The translations under genes and the position numbers were made by a program. Positions 47,751 through 60,147 of a stretch of 64,000 nt of DNA are shown here, piece by piece. This DNA is from Diprion similis. Its lineage: Eukaryota; Arthropoda; Insecta; Hymenoptera; Diprionidae. Every line of letters starts with the position of its first letter. Position 1 is the first letter of the stretch. The notes under the pieces are model-generated. The model was not told the DNA's origin. It saw only the letters and a list, made by a program, of their open reading frames with translations, and made no database searches. The DNA lies in contig NC_060116.1 in assembly GCF_021155765.1 (NCBI RefSeq), positions 4,340,001 through 4,404,000 on the forward strand, read 5' to 3'.

Positions 47751-50170
47751 TCAGGATTTGGAAAAAAATTTTTGCAATCGTTGCACGGTTCTCCGATCGA
47801 GAGCACAGAGATCAAAGTCGAAAGTCTTCTTGGTGATTTCGTATTGTCCCGTCTCTGCAATTACCTGAACTACCCTTTGTAGTTCTTGGTTGTCCTGTAG
47901 CGTCATTATTTTTTGCTGCAGATCCTTCAGCTGTGACAGATAAGCTTCTGAGAATACAGGGGGGTCAACAGCGTCTACTTCTGCCAATATATTATTTGTA
48001 GAATCAGGAGCAACTTGCTCCACTTCGCCCTCTTCATCCTTAGCATTCTCTTCTTCTCCATCCTCGCCTTTAGCTTTTGACAATTGCGTCGATTCTGTGT
48101 CCATGAGCACAGGAGATTGACTGGAAGAAACGGGCTCAAGTGGCAGTGAAGGAGAGCGTGCTTTTTCTTTTTCTTTCTTTGGCTCCTTCTCAGCTGGCTC
48201 GTCATCCCCTTTGCTGCTACTTCTTTTCTTCCGTTTTCTACTTTCTCTTTCTTCACCCCTACTTCCTCTTGACTTTTCTTTTTTCGTTTTTTCAGTCTTC
48301 TCTTTCTTTGCTGCCGGTGGAGGTGGAGACGCAAGTCTAGGTTGCTCAGTCGGTAGCGGAGTCGTTGGTGGCGAATCTTTTTTCATAATAACTTGTTTTG
48401 TGTCAGAGTGAGCATCGTCATCAGGCGAAGGTGTCGAGTCACTGCTATCCCTTTCCGGCATTTCAGCTAAGAGGGTAGACAAGGGATTAGGAGGTGGTGG
48501 AATACTGATGTTATTGTGTTTTTCCCCTCCGCCAGTTTTAGATCTGTCCTTCTTATCTTTTTTCTCTCTTTCCTTGCTTCCATCTCCTCTATCCTTTTTG
48601 TCTCGTTTCTTATGCTTGTGTTTCTGTTTTTCTTTATCAGCCTTTCCATCCTTACTTTTTTCCGCCTTCTCCACTTTTTCTGGCTTCTCCACTTTTATCG
48701 CCCTATCTTCCTTTGGCTTTTCAACTTCTTTACAAGGCTTTGGAGACTTCCTAACGTCTTTCGGTATCTTGGTTTCTTGGCATTTCTCCTTTTCCACTTT
48801 CTCCTGCTTTTCCACCTGCTTTTCAACCTTTTCTATTCTCTCTGTTTTCTCCTGTTTTATTTCGGGTTTCTCTATTTTATCAGTATACTTTGTATTCTCT
48901 TTAGACTTGTCTCTATCTCTCTCCTTGTGCTTGTCCTTTTTTTCTTTATCCCTATCTTCTTTATGCTTCTTCTGTTCCTTCCTTTTCTCACTTTTACCAT
49001 TTCCATCCAAAGAAGACTTAGATGACTTATCCTTCTCCTTTTCTTTCTCTCTGTCCTTTTCCCTCTCATGCGATAGTTTTTTTCCATCTTTTTCCCTTGA
49101 TTTTGGAGAAAGAGGTCGCTTTGGTGGCGGAGGTAATGGAGGACTAGGAGGTTTCTTGGGCGGAAGTGGAGAAGAAACTCTTTTATTACCTGGACTAGAG
49201 TGACTACTTTTTATTGCAGGACTCTGTGGTCTCTTAGATTTCTCCTTACTTCTTTCTCGTTCTCTAGAATGGTCTTTATCTTTTTTATCGCTTTTCTTCT
49301 CTTCTGTATTCTTTTCTTTTTTACCCTCTTTATAAGGACTATGTTTTACTTTTGAAGTTTTTTCTGCTTTTTCAACCTTTTCTGTATAAACAGCTGGTTT
49401 GATATTCATTCCTTTATCCATAAGCAAACTTTTTTTATTGTCTGGAGAAACTTTGGCCGTTTTAATTGGCTCTCCAAACAAATCCTGGAAGGAATTTGAG
49501 ATTTTCGGCTCTGGGGGACGATGTTTTTTCCCATCCGTTCCACTCAGCTTTGGTTTTCCAATCATTGGAACGGTTGCTTGGGGTTCTCCTTTATCCAATG
49601 TACCTTCCAAGCCTGACACGATGGTCTGTAAGAAATTTATATCCTGGTTATATTGAATGCTCGTTTTGGTAAATGATGATTAATATCGCACAATGCTAGC
49701 TGTATAGTTTGAATGTACAACACGATGTGGGGGACAATTTCTATATTGGTAGTAGCAATACTTACAGCTCCTCCCTTTAGAAGCTTTCTCCGAAAATCAT
49801 TGGATGGGTTGGAGATGAGCTCGTCGTGACGAATGACCTTATTGATAGCTGGACCGCTTTGTTGTAAGTTGAGGTCGTATGATATTTCAATTTTCTTTGG
49901 TTCATCCTTGTTTTTGAAATAGACCTGAATCGGAATAACAAAACCAGCATATCCTGATTCGCGCACTGCGTACGGTGGCTCTTTGATGATTCGTTTTGGC
50001 TTGGGAAAGGTATTGTGAAGAATGAACACTACTTTCTCAATGTAGTGATGAACGTCAGCGTTGTCGACTCCTCTTAGGAATACTTCCCAATCGTGGGTAT
50101 AACCCTCGGGAGTAGTTCTTGAACGTAATACCGACGTGTGGCCGCATTCCAGGGTCACCCGCACTGCCAT
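47751..50170 (-). CDS. ear: YEATS protein, AF9/ENL (super elongation complex)
   Basis: Two coding exons (50,170-49,766; 49,625-47,751) give 759 residues. The N-terminal exon is the YEATS acyl-lysine reader: HDWEVFLRGVDN, then LHNTFPKPKR, then ESGYAGFVIPIQVYFKN. The residues that form the acyl-lysine aromatic cage in human AF9 are present (H52, F55, G73, Y74, F77 here), with Thr in place of Ser at 54. A very long lysine/glutamate/serine-rich disordered middle follows. The C-terminal AHD (about residues 695-759, VFSEAYLSQLKDLQQKIMTL to VQRLQKFF) recruits AF4-type scaffolds, DOT1L or CBX8 in homologues. Role: couples histone acylation to transcription elongation. Neighbouring COX16 is transcribed divergently. 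Confidence 0.93.
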
Positions 50171-51537
50171 TCTCCACTATGGGAGTATTTTACCAGCAAT
50201 AATAAGAAGTAAACCCTCTAGGTGACCCCACGTCGTGATCATTTGTCCCATTACATTACCCCACCTTCACAACACCCGAGACCTTTAATGTTTTAAGTTT
50301 AACCACAAGCGACATTTAAGTGAATGAGATTTATTCAATGACAAACGTGCATTTCCAAATGTAGAAGTGATTTCTTTAACTAAAATTATAAGGGTTTATT
50401 AAGGGCTACATCGCTTTACACTTTTAATTTTCTATTAAAAGTTCAGTTTTTAAAATCAAGGGTTAACCGAATAATATTATTTTTTTCATTAGCAAAGTGC
50501 CACGCGTTGAAAATCATTCAAACGCATAATATTTCACGCCAAAGTGATTGCGGTTGTCAACAGGTAAGCTGTACGCCAGTGAAAATAGTCGCCATCATCC
50601 TTGTGAAAATTTAATAAATAATACAAAAAAAAAAAGTTGCTCTGAGTGCCACCTGTCGGAAATTCGTGTTGTTGAACCAGTTGAACGCAGTGGTTGAACC
50701 GCTTGCCGCTGCTTGGCATGCAGCTAACGTAAACAAGTATGGAAAACCGAACTTATAGAGGATCTCTATACCATAGACTTTGTAGGTAGACTGCACGGTC
50801 TATGATGGCTCTGCGCACCGAGCTGAAGCCGTAATTAGAAAGAGAGAGCAATAGCTGCACCCTGCACTTGTGTTTCACGATCGAAAGAGTGGGGAGTAAC
50901 CGCCAGGCGGGAAAAGCAATAAAGGGTTAGGCGGGTTTCCAAGGCTTAAAAAAAGCATAGTTTCACTAATTTCTTTCGCGTATATCAAATGGAATATTTT
51001 ATTTAAACTTTTTAGCATATAAACGATACATATTTGAAAGGTACTTTGTGTAAGTCAATAGTTCAGTCGTTATTAATAAAACAAATTCTTCTAAGCCGTT
51101 CGAGTGACGTCAGTCGTGCGTCAGCCCCCTACACTAGCAATTCATGATCGAATTTAATTCTGCTTGTACGGAATCATTCGTAGGTCAATAGTAGGTGTTT
51201 ATAAGCACTTCTGCAACTTTTAACATCCCCCCTCCCCTCCCGCCCTCTTCGTGTGAACATAAAAAAAAAAAAAAACGATTCTGACCGGGCACTAGTTCCG
51301 AGAGTTTGTCCAATCTCAGCGAATCTAACTGCTCATTAACTGAAAATTATATCAAAATTCTATTTCGCGTGAGGCAACCGTTTGTTTCTCGTTTATAGGT
51401 GTTGAGTAACGCATTCTCGACGTTAGACTACAGAAAAAATGCGTTTATATAACGCGAGTATGTTTCACGCGGTTTTTCTTAGGTGTTTTCGGTACACAAA
51501 GTACCCGTTTCTACGCCGGTCGAGTGAGTCTGCGAAT

Positions 51538-51548
51538 TGCGCATGCGC
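51538..51548. promoter_or_regulatory. NRF1/Ewg-type palindrome
   Basis: TGCGCATGCGC is a perfect NRF-1 (insect Ewg/P3A2 family) site in a CpG-rich context. It marks a likely promoter in the gap between ear and COX16. Assignment to either gene is not possible from sequence. Confidence 0.45.
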
Positions 51549-52068
51549 GGCGTACTGAAACGACCGCTTTTGACTCTTAGGAGTCAAAGTTGGTCATTTC
51601 TGTACGTCTCTCAGGCGCCGACGCGACAAACGCAGCGAACTGATCTCAATTTGGTGCTGCGCGAAAAACCGCGTAACATACTCTTGTTATATAAAGTATC
51701 GTGTATAACATGGAGGCAACGGTCTTTGCCTCCTTGTTATACAATGTACTATTTTAGGCATTTTCTTTTTTCTTAGCATCACGGAAGATTTCTAAGAACC
51801 GGTCCATATTACCAGATAATTTTGTAATTTCTCGGTGAATAATTCGTCTATATCAGTGCATATATAGATCAGGGTTTATTATTATAAACCTAACATTTTT
51901 ACACTTAACAATTTGCTACAAAAAATTTTAACCAATTGCGTAAAAATCATTCAAGTTAATTGACCTTTTCAGGATTTAGTTTATGATAATTTATTTTCTA
52001 CAATGTTTGTCAATGTCTAATTTCCTATATATTGTTATTGCTAAATGCAAATCTCTCCAACATACTTA

Positions 52069-52199
52069 GGGTGCATTCCGAAACTAGCTGGCAGCGCTGA
52101 AAACTCCCTAGGACAGAGACAGAGCTAGTCACAAACTCGGCAGCGCAAAAGAGATAAGAGATTGCTGATAGCACTGGGAGCTAATTTCGGAACGCAACC
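52069..52199. mobile_element. PIF/Harbinger-like MITE with TTA duplication
   Basis: A 131-bp element with imperfect terminal inverted repeats: left end GGGTGCATTCCGAAACTAGC, right end the complement of GGTTGCGTTCCGAAATTAGC. They match at 24 of the first 30 positions. It is flanked on both sides by TTA (52,066-52,068 and 52,200-52,202), the 3-bp duplication typical of PIF/Harbinger. It has no coding capacity, so it is nonautonomous. It sits about 300 bp upstream of the COX16 start codon. Confidence 0.65.
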
Positions 52200-52493
52200 T
52201 TAGTTTTGCGGTTGACTTCAAATTTCTCGAAATGAGCGCGTTGAAAGTGGGGAAACGTATCAGCCAACCAGGTGTGGAGCGAGAGAGATAGGTTGTACCG
52301 GCATATGCTTTTCTCTGTCTCACTCCTCCGCCACACTTTCTGTACACGCGAGGCCTTGTAACTTGTCTGTGCGCGAGGCTACCTCCAGTAACTACTTCGT
52401 GCTGTGGTTGGTATCATCAATTTTGTCTGTCCGGTGTCTAATCATGACCGCAAATCGCATATAAATATTAAATACTTTGTCGTTGATCCGGAA

Positions 52494-52981
52494 ATGGAAT
52501 TCTATCAAAAACTATCGAATAAAATAGGAAATAAATTCAACGAACTATTCAATAGTTCTACTCGACGCTATGGTATTCCATTCGTGCTATTTGTTGTCAT
52601 TGGATCATTTGGTCTCAAGGAGGTTACTTCGATAAGGTAGATGTTCTTTTCTATTTAGTTCTTTTCGTTTTCCTAATAATAAATCTTACTCTTTTGGAAC
52701 ACTGTGTTATTAATTTAACTTTTCACATAGGTATAAGTATCGTGACAATGGTCCATTACTTCACGAAGAAGCAAAGAAAGCTGGAATTGATATAAAAAAG
52801 CCAGGCGAAGTGACCTTAGAGACAGTTTACGAGTCCATCAAGGATGTGGGTACTCCTTATTTCGATCACCATAGACATGAGATTTGTAAAAACATTATTT
52901 TTATATAATTTGCAGCTTGATATAGATCATTGGGAAAACAAACGAGGACCAAGGCCCTGGGAGGAGGACTCTGTGTCATAG
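52494..52981 (+). CDS. COX16: cytochrome c oxidase assembly factor COX16
   Basis: Three exons (52,494-52,636; 52,731-52,845; 52,916-52,981) give 107 residues, typical of animal COX16. It is an inner-membrane protein that assists maturation of COX2/COX1 in complex IV. Features: RRYGIPFVLFVVIGSFGLKE (single membrane segment) directly before the TSIRYKYRD region, and the C-terminal hallmark DHWENKRGPRPWEEDS. I chose the ATG at 52,494 (MEFYQKLSNK). An in-frame ATG at 52,404 would add 30 residues unlike the family and has no supporting feature. The poly(A) signal at 53,268-53,273 implies a ~300-bp 3' UTR. Confidence 0.92.
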
Positions 52982-54016
52982 TATTGAAAGGAAGAAAAGG
53001 ATACTCAGGAGATGCCAATGGTATACTTTTCATTCATTTTAATTCCACTTGGTACAGTGTTGCGGAATAGAATATTTTCATGTTAATTCAAAATAACATG
53101 TAGAAAAAAGTAAGTGGACGGACATCATTTTTGTGTCCTTGGCGTAGCTGCGTTTTCGCTACAAAAATATTTTCTGTATATAGGTATGTATATTTCGTAT
53201 GTAATGTCTAATTTCTGTCTGTTCCTTACATTGAAAATACAATGAATTCTTAATACCAGAAGTAATTAATAAAGTATTGTCAAAACTGGATCGTTCACAT
53301 CAGTCGATTTCGGTGACCCAAAGAACGGAATGTCATTTATGAAAAAGAATCAGAGCTGTTAATGCGACATCTGTAATTTTTCATTCACAACGTACATCAA
53401 TAGAAAAATCATACGTGCATGAATTTCAAGTAAGTCGGACGTAATTGCCAAAATAGTGTTGATATTACGCAAATTAATTGATACACTATGTCTGTAAAAC
53501 CGATTTTCGCTTTTTATATCTTTATTAACCTTTACATGGGTGCATCAATTTTTTCTAAAAAAGATACTTTGACTCAATTTTTAAAATTGCTTCAGTTTAT
53601 TAAATGTATGACAGTTATTTAAATATTCAAATTACTGCTCTAAGCATGTGCACAAACGCAAATGAGTAATCTACGGAAAGAAGAATCTCCTAAATCGAGA
53701 AGTACGATATATTTATACCAGAGGTCAATGTTCAGCCTACTGATAACTCAAGAACCAATTACTAACCTATTTCAATATATAAAATTGTAACATTTTTGAA
53801 ATTTAGAAATCAATAGCTTCAAATCTATAAACTTTGATAATTTTTTTTCGTTTTTCAAGCTTCACCTTGAATAACTCATGAGTATATAAAAAAATTGTTA
53901 GTAATCGAGAACGTTCAGCCTACCTCTATGTTCATTGTGAAATGCTGGGGCCACAAAAGCTCGAAGAGTTCAGATCTGAGTTAAATGAAGAACTATTTTC
54001 TCAGTTATATTGAGAA

Positions 54017-54047
<31 letters not shown>

Positions 54048-55522
54048 CAAGTCCTTTCAATTGTCATGACTTGCAGATATTTCTGATAAAACATTGCCCG
54101 ATTTTGAGAATATTATATTTCATCTTAAAGTCTCTTCATGTTTTGTGTCCACGTTTAGTACAAATTTTAAATTCTTCAAAACGCATCCCGCATATATTTC
54201 CTTTAATGCGCAATTTATGCATGCTAGTTTATGAATTTCATAGAAACTGAAAACGAGGGTATCACAAATATATAGCAGTAGGGATATGACAATGCAATAC
54301 CGATAAACAATTTTCATAGGAACAAGTGTTTGTTCTCATATTAATCTGTACCTCATGATTAATCTGTAAAAGTCAAAAATACAGTTCGATTCTTGCTAGA
54401 TATGATGAAAGAAAATTGTATATCCTGCGCCAATTCTCAGCCTTAATATTAGGTATGTAAAATTACTCTCTTAAATGCAACTACACAATGATGAGTTTTG
54501 GATTTAGTCATCAGAAAGCAGCTTATATTAAGTAAATAATTATTTCATTCTATTCGCATCAATTTTTAAAATCTGTAGGTGAAGTCTGTACACGCGTGAC
54601 ACCGATGTTTTATGTTGTAATTATTACTTGCAACACTATGATTGTAGTTCTTAAACCTTTAGCGTATCTGATTTGCTAATCACAAGTCAAGTCAAATGTG
54701 TTAACCACTTTAGTAGGAAAATTAATATTCATATCCTACGTGTCAGAAAATAAGAAATGTCACGTCCACAAACTAATCTGTGATCGTAAAAAAAAAATCA
54801 TAACGAATTATGAAGTATGACAGTGAAAAGATTTGTGGAAAGAAGTATTACAATAATAACAAATAAAAATTCAGTGTGAATCAACTTAAACAAAATTTTA
54901 AACGTTCTAATGGTCGTTATTGAAATAAGAATCAAATAAAATATTTCTGTAATGTAATGATTCTTAATGATTAATTAGTTTCAACGTAAAAAAAAAAATC
55001 AAATATTTATTAGATGAAACTTTTGTGAAAGTTGAATTATTGAATTGTGTTGAAAGAATAGGATAGTTGTAGTTGAAATTTTCTGGAGTCAATTACGTTT
55101 ATCAAAAAATTATATTTTCCTCAACAGTCAAAAAGTACTGTGTAATTGTACTGTAAAAACGATGTGGCCTCTTAATTACCCCCAATGAAAGTACAGAAAA
55201 CAACCAAGTCTTCCTCTACACTTTAAATAAATTGACAAATGATGTTGACCAGATAAAATACATACCGTTGTATGTATTGTGAAACTGTTTGCAAAATACC
55301 CATTAGACTAATTCATTGTGATCCAATATACTTTCAGGAAGCCAATTTTTTTTATAATCGATACGGCTACAACAATCAAAATCTCATACCGATCTTTATT
55401 TTAAATATTTTCTCTACTTGAAAAAACCAAATCGATGACACATCGGTGAAAATCACTTTTATTTGATGATTTTTAGGTACCCTATCAATTTATTATTGTG
55501 AATCAGGAAGCTTTTGCATTAC
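52982..55522. other. COX16-CP190 convergent gap
   Basis: COX16 3' UTR to about 53,290, then about 2.2 kb of AT-rich DNA with an AT repeat (about 54,017-54,044). The phrase GTTCAGCCTAC occurs twice about 190 bp apart (near 53,731 and 53,911), beside similar 'AACTCA' text, perhaps a decayed dispersed repeat. The CP190 poly(A) signal is on the minus strand at 55,494-55,489. Confidence 0.45.
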
Positions 55523-58500
55523 CTACGTTGTACCTGTATCCGCACTGTCATCATCCCATTCATTAGCTATGGTATCAGCTTTCACATTTTCTCGCGGATT
55601 TTCGTTCACTATTTCACCCTCTGTTTCCTCGATTTGTTCCTCTTCTATAATCATGACAGACTCCTCTGTCGGTTGGGATTCAATGGTATGCTCATTCGAT
55701 TGTTCTTCTTGATATTCTAGTATTTCTGTTTCTTCCTCTACGTATTGGACCAGGTCTTCCCCCTGCTCAACATTACCTTCTTCCACAACCATACCTTCGT
55801 TTTCTGTTCTTTCCTCTGTGGTCTCTTCATACTCTTCTGTTACTTCCGCTTCTTGAGCTTCGTCTGTTGCCTCCATATCCTCAGTTTCCTCATTTTCACC
55901 AGCTTCCCCTTCTTCTACCTCTTCAACCTCTTCTTCAACTTCTTCTACTACCTCTTCAACGATTTCTTCAGTTTCTTGACATATCTCGGTCGAGTCATCA
56001 ACCTGATAATGTTCGTGACTAACTTCCTCATTCTCATGAACGTAAACAATCATTCCATCTTCGTCACCTTGCATGACAATCTGTTCATTAACCCCTACGT
56101 TCAACTGGTGTACCGTTTGTTGATGGTCACCTCCCTCTTGTTGATATTCACTGTTATCAATTAGCATAACCATTTGTTGTTCTTCACCAACTTCTTGTCC
56201 GTTATATGCTATATTGTGCATTCCATCAGAAATTTGCATCTCAGGAACAATGTACTCTGTCTGATCTGACGTAATTACTTGTTCATGTGTTGCTATGGCA
56301 TCACTTACTCCCAGGGATGCTGCAATTCCGCTGGCCACATGACTCAGTGCTTCCGCTTCCGATGACGGCTCTAGAGCGATTGGAGCTGTTGGTGCGATCT
56401 CGGAATTTTTTATTATATCTTTATGGACACAATCAATGTGTACTTCCAAATTTGATGCTCTTACAAACAATTTACCACAGTGTGGACAGCGATGGGGTTT
56501 ATCTCTAATTTCTCCTCCGTTACCGTGACCTGTGTTCATCTCATGGCTAGCCAGCTCTGATATATCAGTAAAAGTCTCGGCACATTGCGAACATTGAACA
56601 TTATCAGATGACACAGATGCCTGACGAGCAGGGGCGCAATGTTTGTTGTTGATTTGATGGCGCGCTAGGAGATTTTCAGATAGAGCGACGTAAGAGCATG
56701 TGTGACACTTGGGGAAACACATACTCTTAGGAGGTGGTACATTGTGTTTCGTGTAAAGGTGGTACATTAATATATTGCGCTTAGTAGCTTTGTAACCACA
56801 GTGTTCACATATCCTGGGGTCAAACCTTTCATCGTGAACATCCTGCATGTGTCTTCTATACATGTAATAAGTTGCATATTCTTCTTCGATGTCACATTTA
56901 CTACATTTCCAAGGACCTGATTCTGTTCCATCCCCTCCGCTAAACTTGGGCTCTTCTGAGCTTTCACTGTTCGTGTTACCCATCAGGTGGTCAGACTTGA
57001 GGACAACGTAAGAAACTTTAGTTTTAGTCGGAATACTTGGTTCGGTTGATTTTGCCTCCTTCTGCATGATTTTAAGACGTATGTTCTTGTTATTTCTAAC
57101 TAAGTGGGGGTACTTTTTTAGGACCTCTCTTATTATTTTAGCGTGATTGTTTATTGCTTCTGGAGTGTTTGTTGGTGATGAGGTACTCTTAGTTTTTTCT
57201 AGATTTTCTTTTTCCTCTAAATCAAATCTTACTCGTTTAGTCCGAGACTGATTGGATTCTTGTGGTCTTAGTATGGACTTGGGACCACCCCAATCATCAT
57301 CTGAATTGTCTGCTGCTGTTTCTTGGTTCCTACCATGATCGTCACCCTCCTCATCATCTGAAGTCTCGTTTTTATAATGTCTATCCTCATCTTTTGAACG
57401 TTTCATTCCAGTTTTGACCTCATTGTCACAATCGTCTTGTGAGCTAGGTGCCTTGACAATAGGCTTTGTATTATAGGTAATGTCGTCAAATGAAGAAAAT
57501 ACTCCCAAAGCAAAATCTTCCACTTCAGGGAGATCGAATCGTGAGGGACCAGGGGTAGTATCCTTACCAAATGAGTTATTTGGGTAGTCATAATTGGATG
57601 CAGAGTCTAACTTTCTTTTCCAAATTGGGAGCCTGAAAAAATTCGTTGTAAATTGAATATTTAAATAAAAACTTATAAACAACAAAAAAATAACACAATA
57701 GATGATTATGTGAAAATTTCATTGTTATGCACTTACTTTCGACCTGGTAATGGCTGTGAAGGCAAAATTGTCGATTGACTGAGACCACTCATTATTTTTT
57801 TACTCGGTGTGACAGGTTTTGTCATAGTAATTACTGGTTGAACATTAGATTTCGCCTTTGGCGTCGGATTCAATTGCAAATCTGTGGTATTAAATTGTGC
57901 ATCAAGTAGCTTCGTCAAGACAGTCATGTTCATTTTTTGTGCTGTTCGATATAGAGCGTTTTGTTCTGAAGTCCAATACTCCAATTGGCCAGTGTACATG
58001 AAACTGAGGAAAGAACAAAAAAAAAAAAAAAAATGCTGAAAAATGTCATTTTAAATTTTTCTGCAGCAGAAAGTAAATGTCAAAAAGATTCTAGGCCATC
58101 ACTTTAGATGGATTATTTTTTACCAAGGCACTGTTTTCCAAGCATCTAAATAGCAATGATGAAAATAAAGCATAAGGTACCTGATGATAGACTTGACACA
58201 CTCGTAAGGCATATCCGGTGGCATGATAAGTACACCATCAAAGTTATCATCTTTTTCTTTGAGCTGGGATTCAAGTTGCGTAAAGTAATCTGTGCATGTT
58301 GTGATTACTAGACGATGAGCCTGTTAGGAATAATAATAACGATAATAATGACGGTTGTCGAACGTTGTGTTACAAAGTACTACAAAAAGCAACTGATCTA
58401 CATGCCTTATGCAGATTGCTGAACTGTTCAATAAGAGTAAATACAAGTGAAGGTACCTGTACGGTGATGTCACTGGTTGGAAATTTGATTGTAAGGTCTA

Positions 58501-58624
58501 GTAGCTCTTCTTCGAAATAGAGCTGTTGCAATCGCTGGAGAAAAAATGTCCCCCAATTATCTACTTTCACCTGCTTCAGCCCCCGCGAGGGAAGCTGTTT
58601 AACTTGATTTGTGCCGGTCTGCAT
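55523..58624 (-). CDS. Cp190: CP190, BTB/zinc-finger insulator protein
   Basis: Four coding exons (58,624-58,457; 58,320-58,181; 58,003-57,737; 57,632-55,523) give 894 residues. CP190 bridges CTCF, BEAF and Su(Hw)-type insulators and also resides at centrosomes. The BTB domain (about residues 20-130) opens VKVDNWGTFFLQRLQQLYFE and includes HRLVITTCTDYF and FMYTGQLEYW. Five C2H2 fingers lie at about 435-458, 467-488, 501-523, 539-561 and 574-595; the first three have the CP190-specific pattern (CEHCGYKATKRNILMYHLYTKH). The last ~180 residues are a very acidic Glu-rich tail. A SILR...RVRF pair at 311-328 looks like a PP1 docking site. An acceptor at 58,635 shows an upstream noncoding exon. Confidence 0.92.
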
Positions 58625-59749
58625 TGTCCAGCGTCTAATATATAAAAGGAATAACAACATCGTATAAGTTCTCAGAAAAAGAATACCGCTGTCCAGATGT
58701 AAATTTATTAAAGTATCTGATCGGACAAATACAAAATCACATTGTATCAAGTTAATCAAGTCACTGCAATAGACAAGAATTAAAAAAACCATTGTGAAGA
58801 GATTTCATGGGCTGTAGTATGAGATTTGATTCGCGAGTGTACACGTTACTGTTCGGGTATATTTCAAGTTATTGAACATTGAACATTGAACTTCAGTTTA
58901 GCTCACTGACAGTGAGAAATAAGCCGAAATACTGATTGTAATTGCAAAATCCTTATCAGTGATATACATATGTAGGTATTTGCGGACATGGGATAGAGGA
59001 TTACAGAACAGTTAGAAATTGTTGAACAGAATAAGTAGGTAGAATTGCTGAGATATTGGGCGGTTAGAAATGGAAAAACTAGATTTATCCGGCTGATGGA
59101 TTCCGTCGAAAGTGAATGTTGGCGAGGTGGTACATGTAAATAGGCTCCACCAATTAACCTAATCTACGGAAGGCTAAGTTCCAGGAGAGAATAGCGTATG
59201 ATGTAAAGAACGTAAACGTCGCAGGTTTCGAGCGACGAGGGGACGCGTCTGGTCATCCCATAATGCCCTTTGCACAACGGACTCCGGGTTAGTCCCGAAT
59301 ATCTGTGCGGAGTATGTGATTATTCCAGTTTTGGAACGATGCCGGAACATTCTTTAGCGTTCAAACGCACGTACCTTTTCAACAGGATTGTAGCAATTCT
59401 CCGGTCAGCTCCATCTCTTACAAATTTACTCAGTAGGCGACTGATATCGAGCTTTTCACTATCGTTCGTGACCCACAGATGGCGGTGTCGTTGATGTGCC
59501 GCGTGCGGCCGGAAATTAAAAATTCACTATCTCTGACTTCCTTTTTACCCTCACAAGAATATCAAGTAGATTCATTAACCAGTTATAATTATTTAAGAAA
59601 AATATTCTCGTGCGCCTAAAGTCTTATACTGACTTATTCGTTTCACCCAATTTACTATTATTCAGATATTTTCATCTATGTACCAATTTTTATTCACGCC
59701 TTGTGCGCATCGGAGAAGTGCGCATGAGGTCCGATGCATCGCCTCACAA

Positions 59750-59760
59750 TGCGCATGCGT
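59750..59760. promoter_or_regulatory. NRF1-type site TGCGCATGCGT
   Basis: A near-perfect NRF-1/Ewg palindrome. Two further GCGCAT half-sites occur upstream at about 59,705 and 59,720, making a small cluster typical of housekeeping promoters. Confidence 0.4.
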
Positions 59761-60147
59761 CAATTGCCAATATCTTATAATTACCATAGACTAGACGCTA
59801 TTGTAGGGCATTTCGACTCACGCTCCGGCCGAAGAATAGTCAATTGGATGAAGTACCGATCACCGATAACACTGATCATAAAATGGAACATAGCCTATAA
59901 GGCCTATATATATATAACCTTAATGGCCTTAATAATGGTAAAGAAAAAAAAAAAAAAAAACTGATCCTGAATTTTCGATTTTATACCGGACAGCGGCAAG
60001 ATGCACACCCATGCGATACTGTGCTGTAAGGCTGAAATACATGCAAGGTCGTGTTCCGGCTGCCAAATCATCCCCAATCATAAAATTCACTCACACCCTG
60101 ATTCTATCCGACGGACTTATATTTGTTCAGACTTCTAGTGTATGTGC

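Larger units (their letters stand above)
50171..52493. promoter_or_regulatory. divergent ear-COX16 upstream region
   Basis: The minus strand has an acceptor-like CCATAG just before the ear ATG, so ear may have an upstream noncoding exon. The region holds a CRE (51,105-51,112), an NRF1-type palindrome TGCGCATGCGC (51,538-51,548) in a CpG-rich patch, and a small transposon insertion (52,069-52,199). No further gene is seen. Confidence 0.45.

Noticed and set aside
48508-49203. 231-codon plus-strand Ser/Phe/Leu-rich frame
   Set aside because: Antisense shadow of the Lys/Glu-rich region of ear; resembles membrane segments only by complement.
52404-52493. Upstream in-frame ATG for COX16
   Set aside because: Would add 30 residues absent from the family; the ATG at 52,494 gives the usual length.
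55745-56164. 139-codon Phe/Leu-rich plus-strand frame
   Set aside because: Antisense shadow of the acidic tail of CP190.
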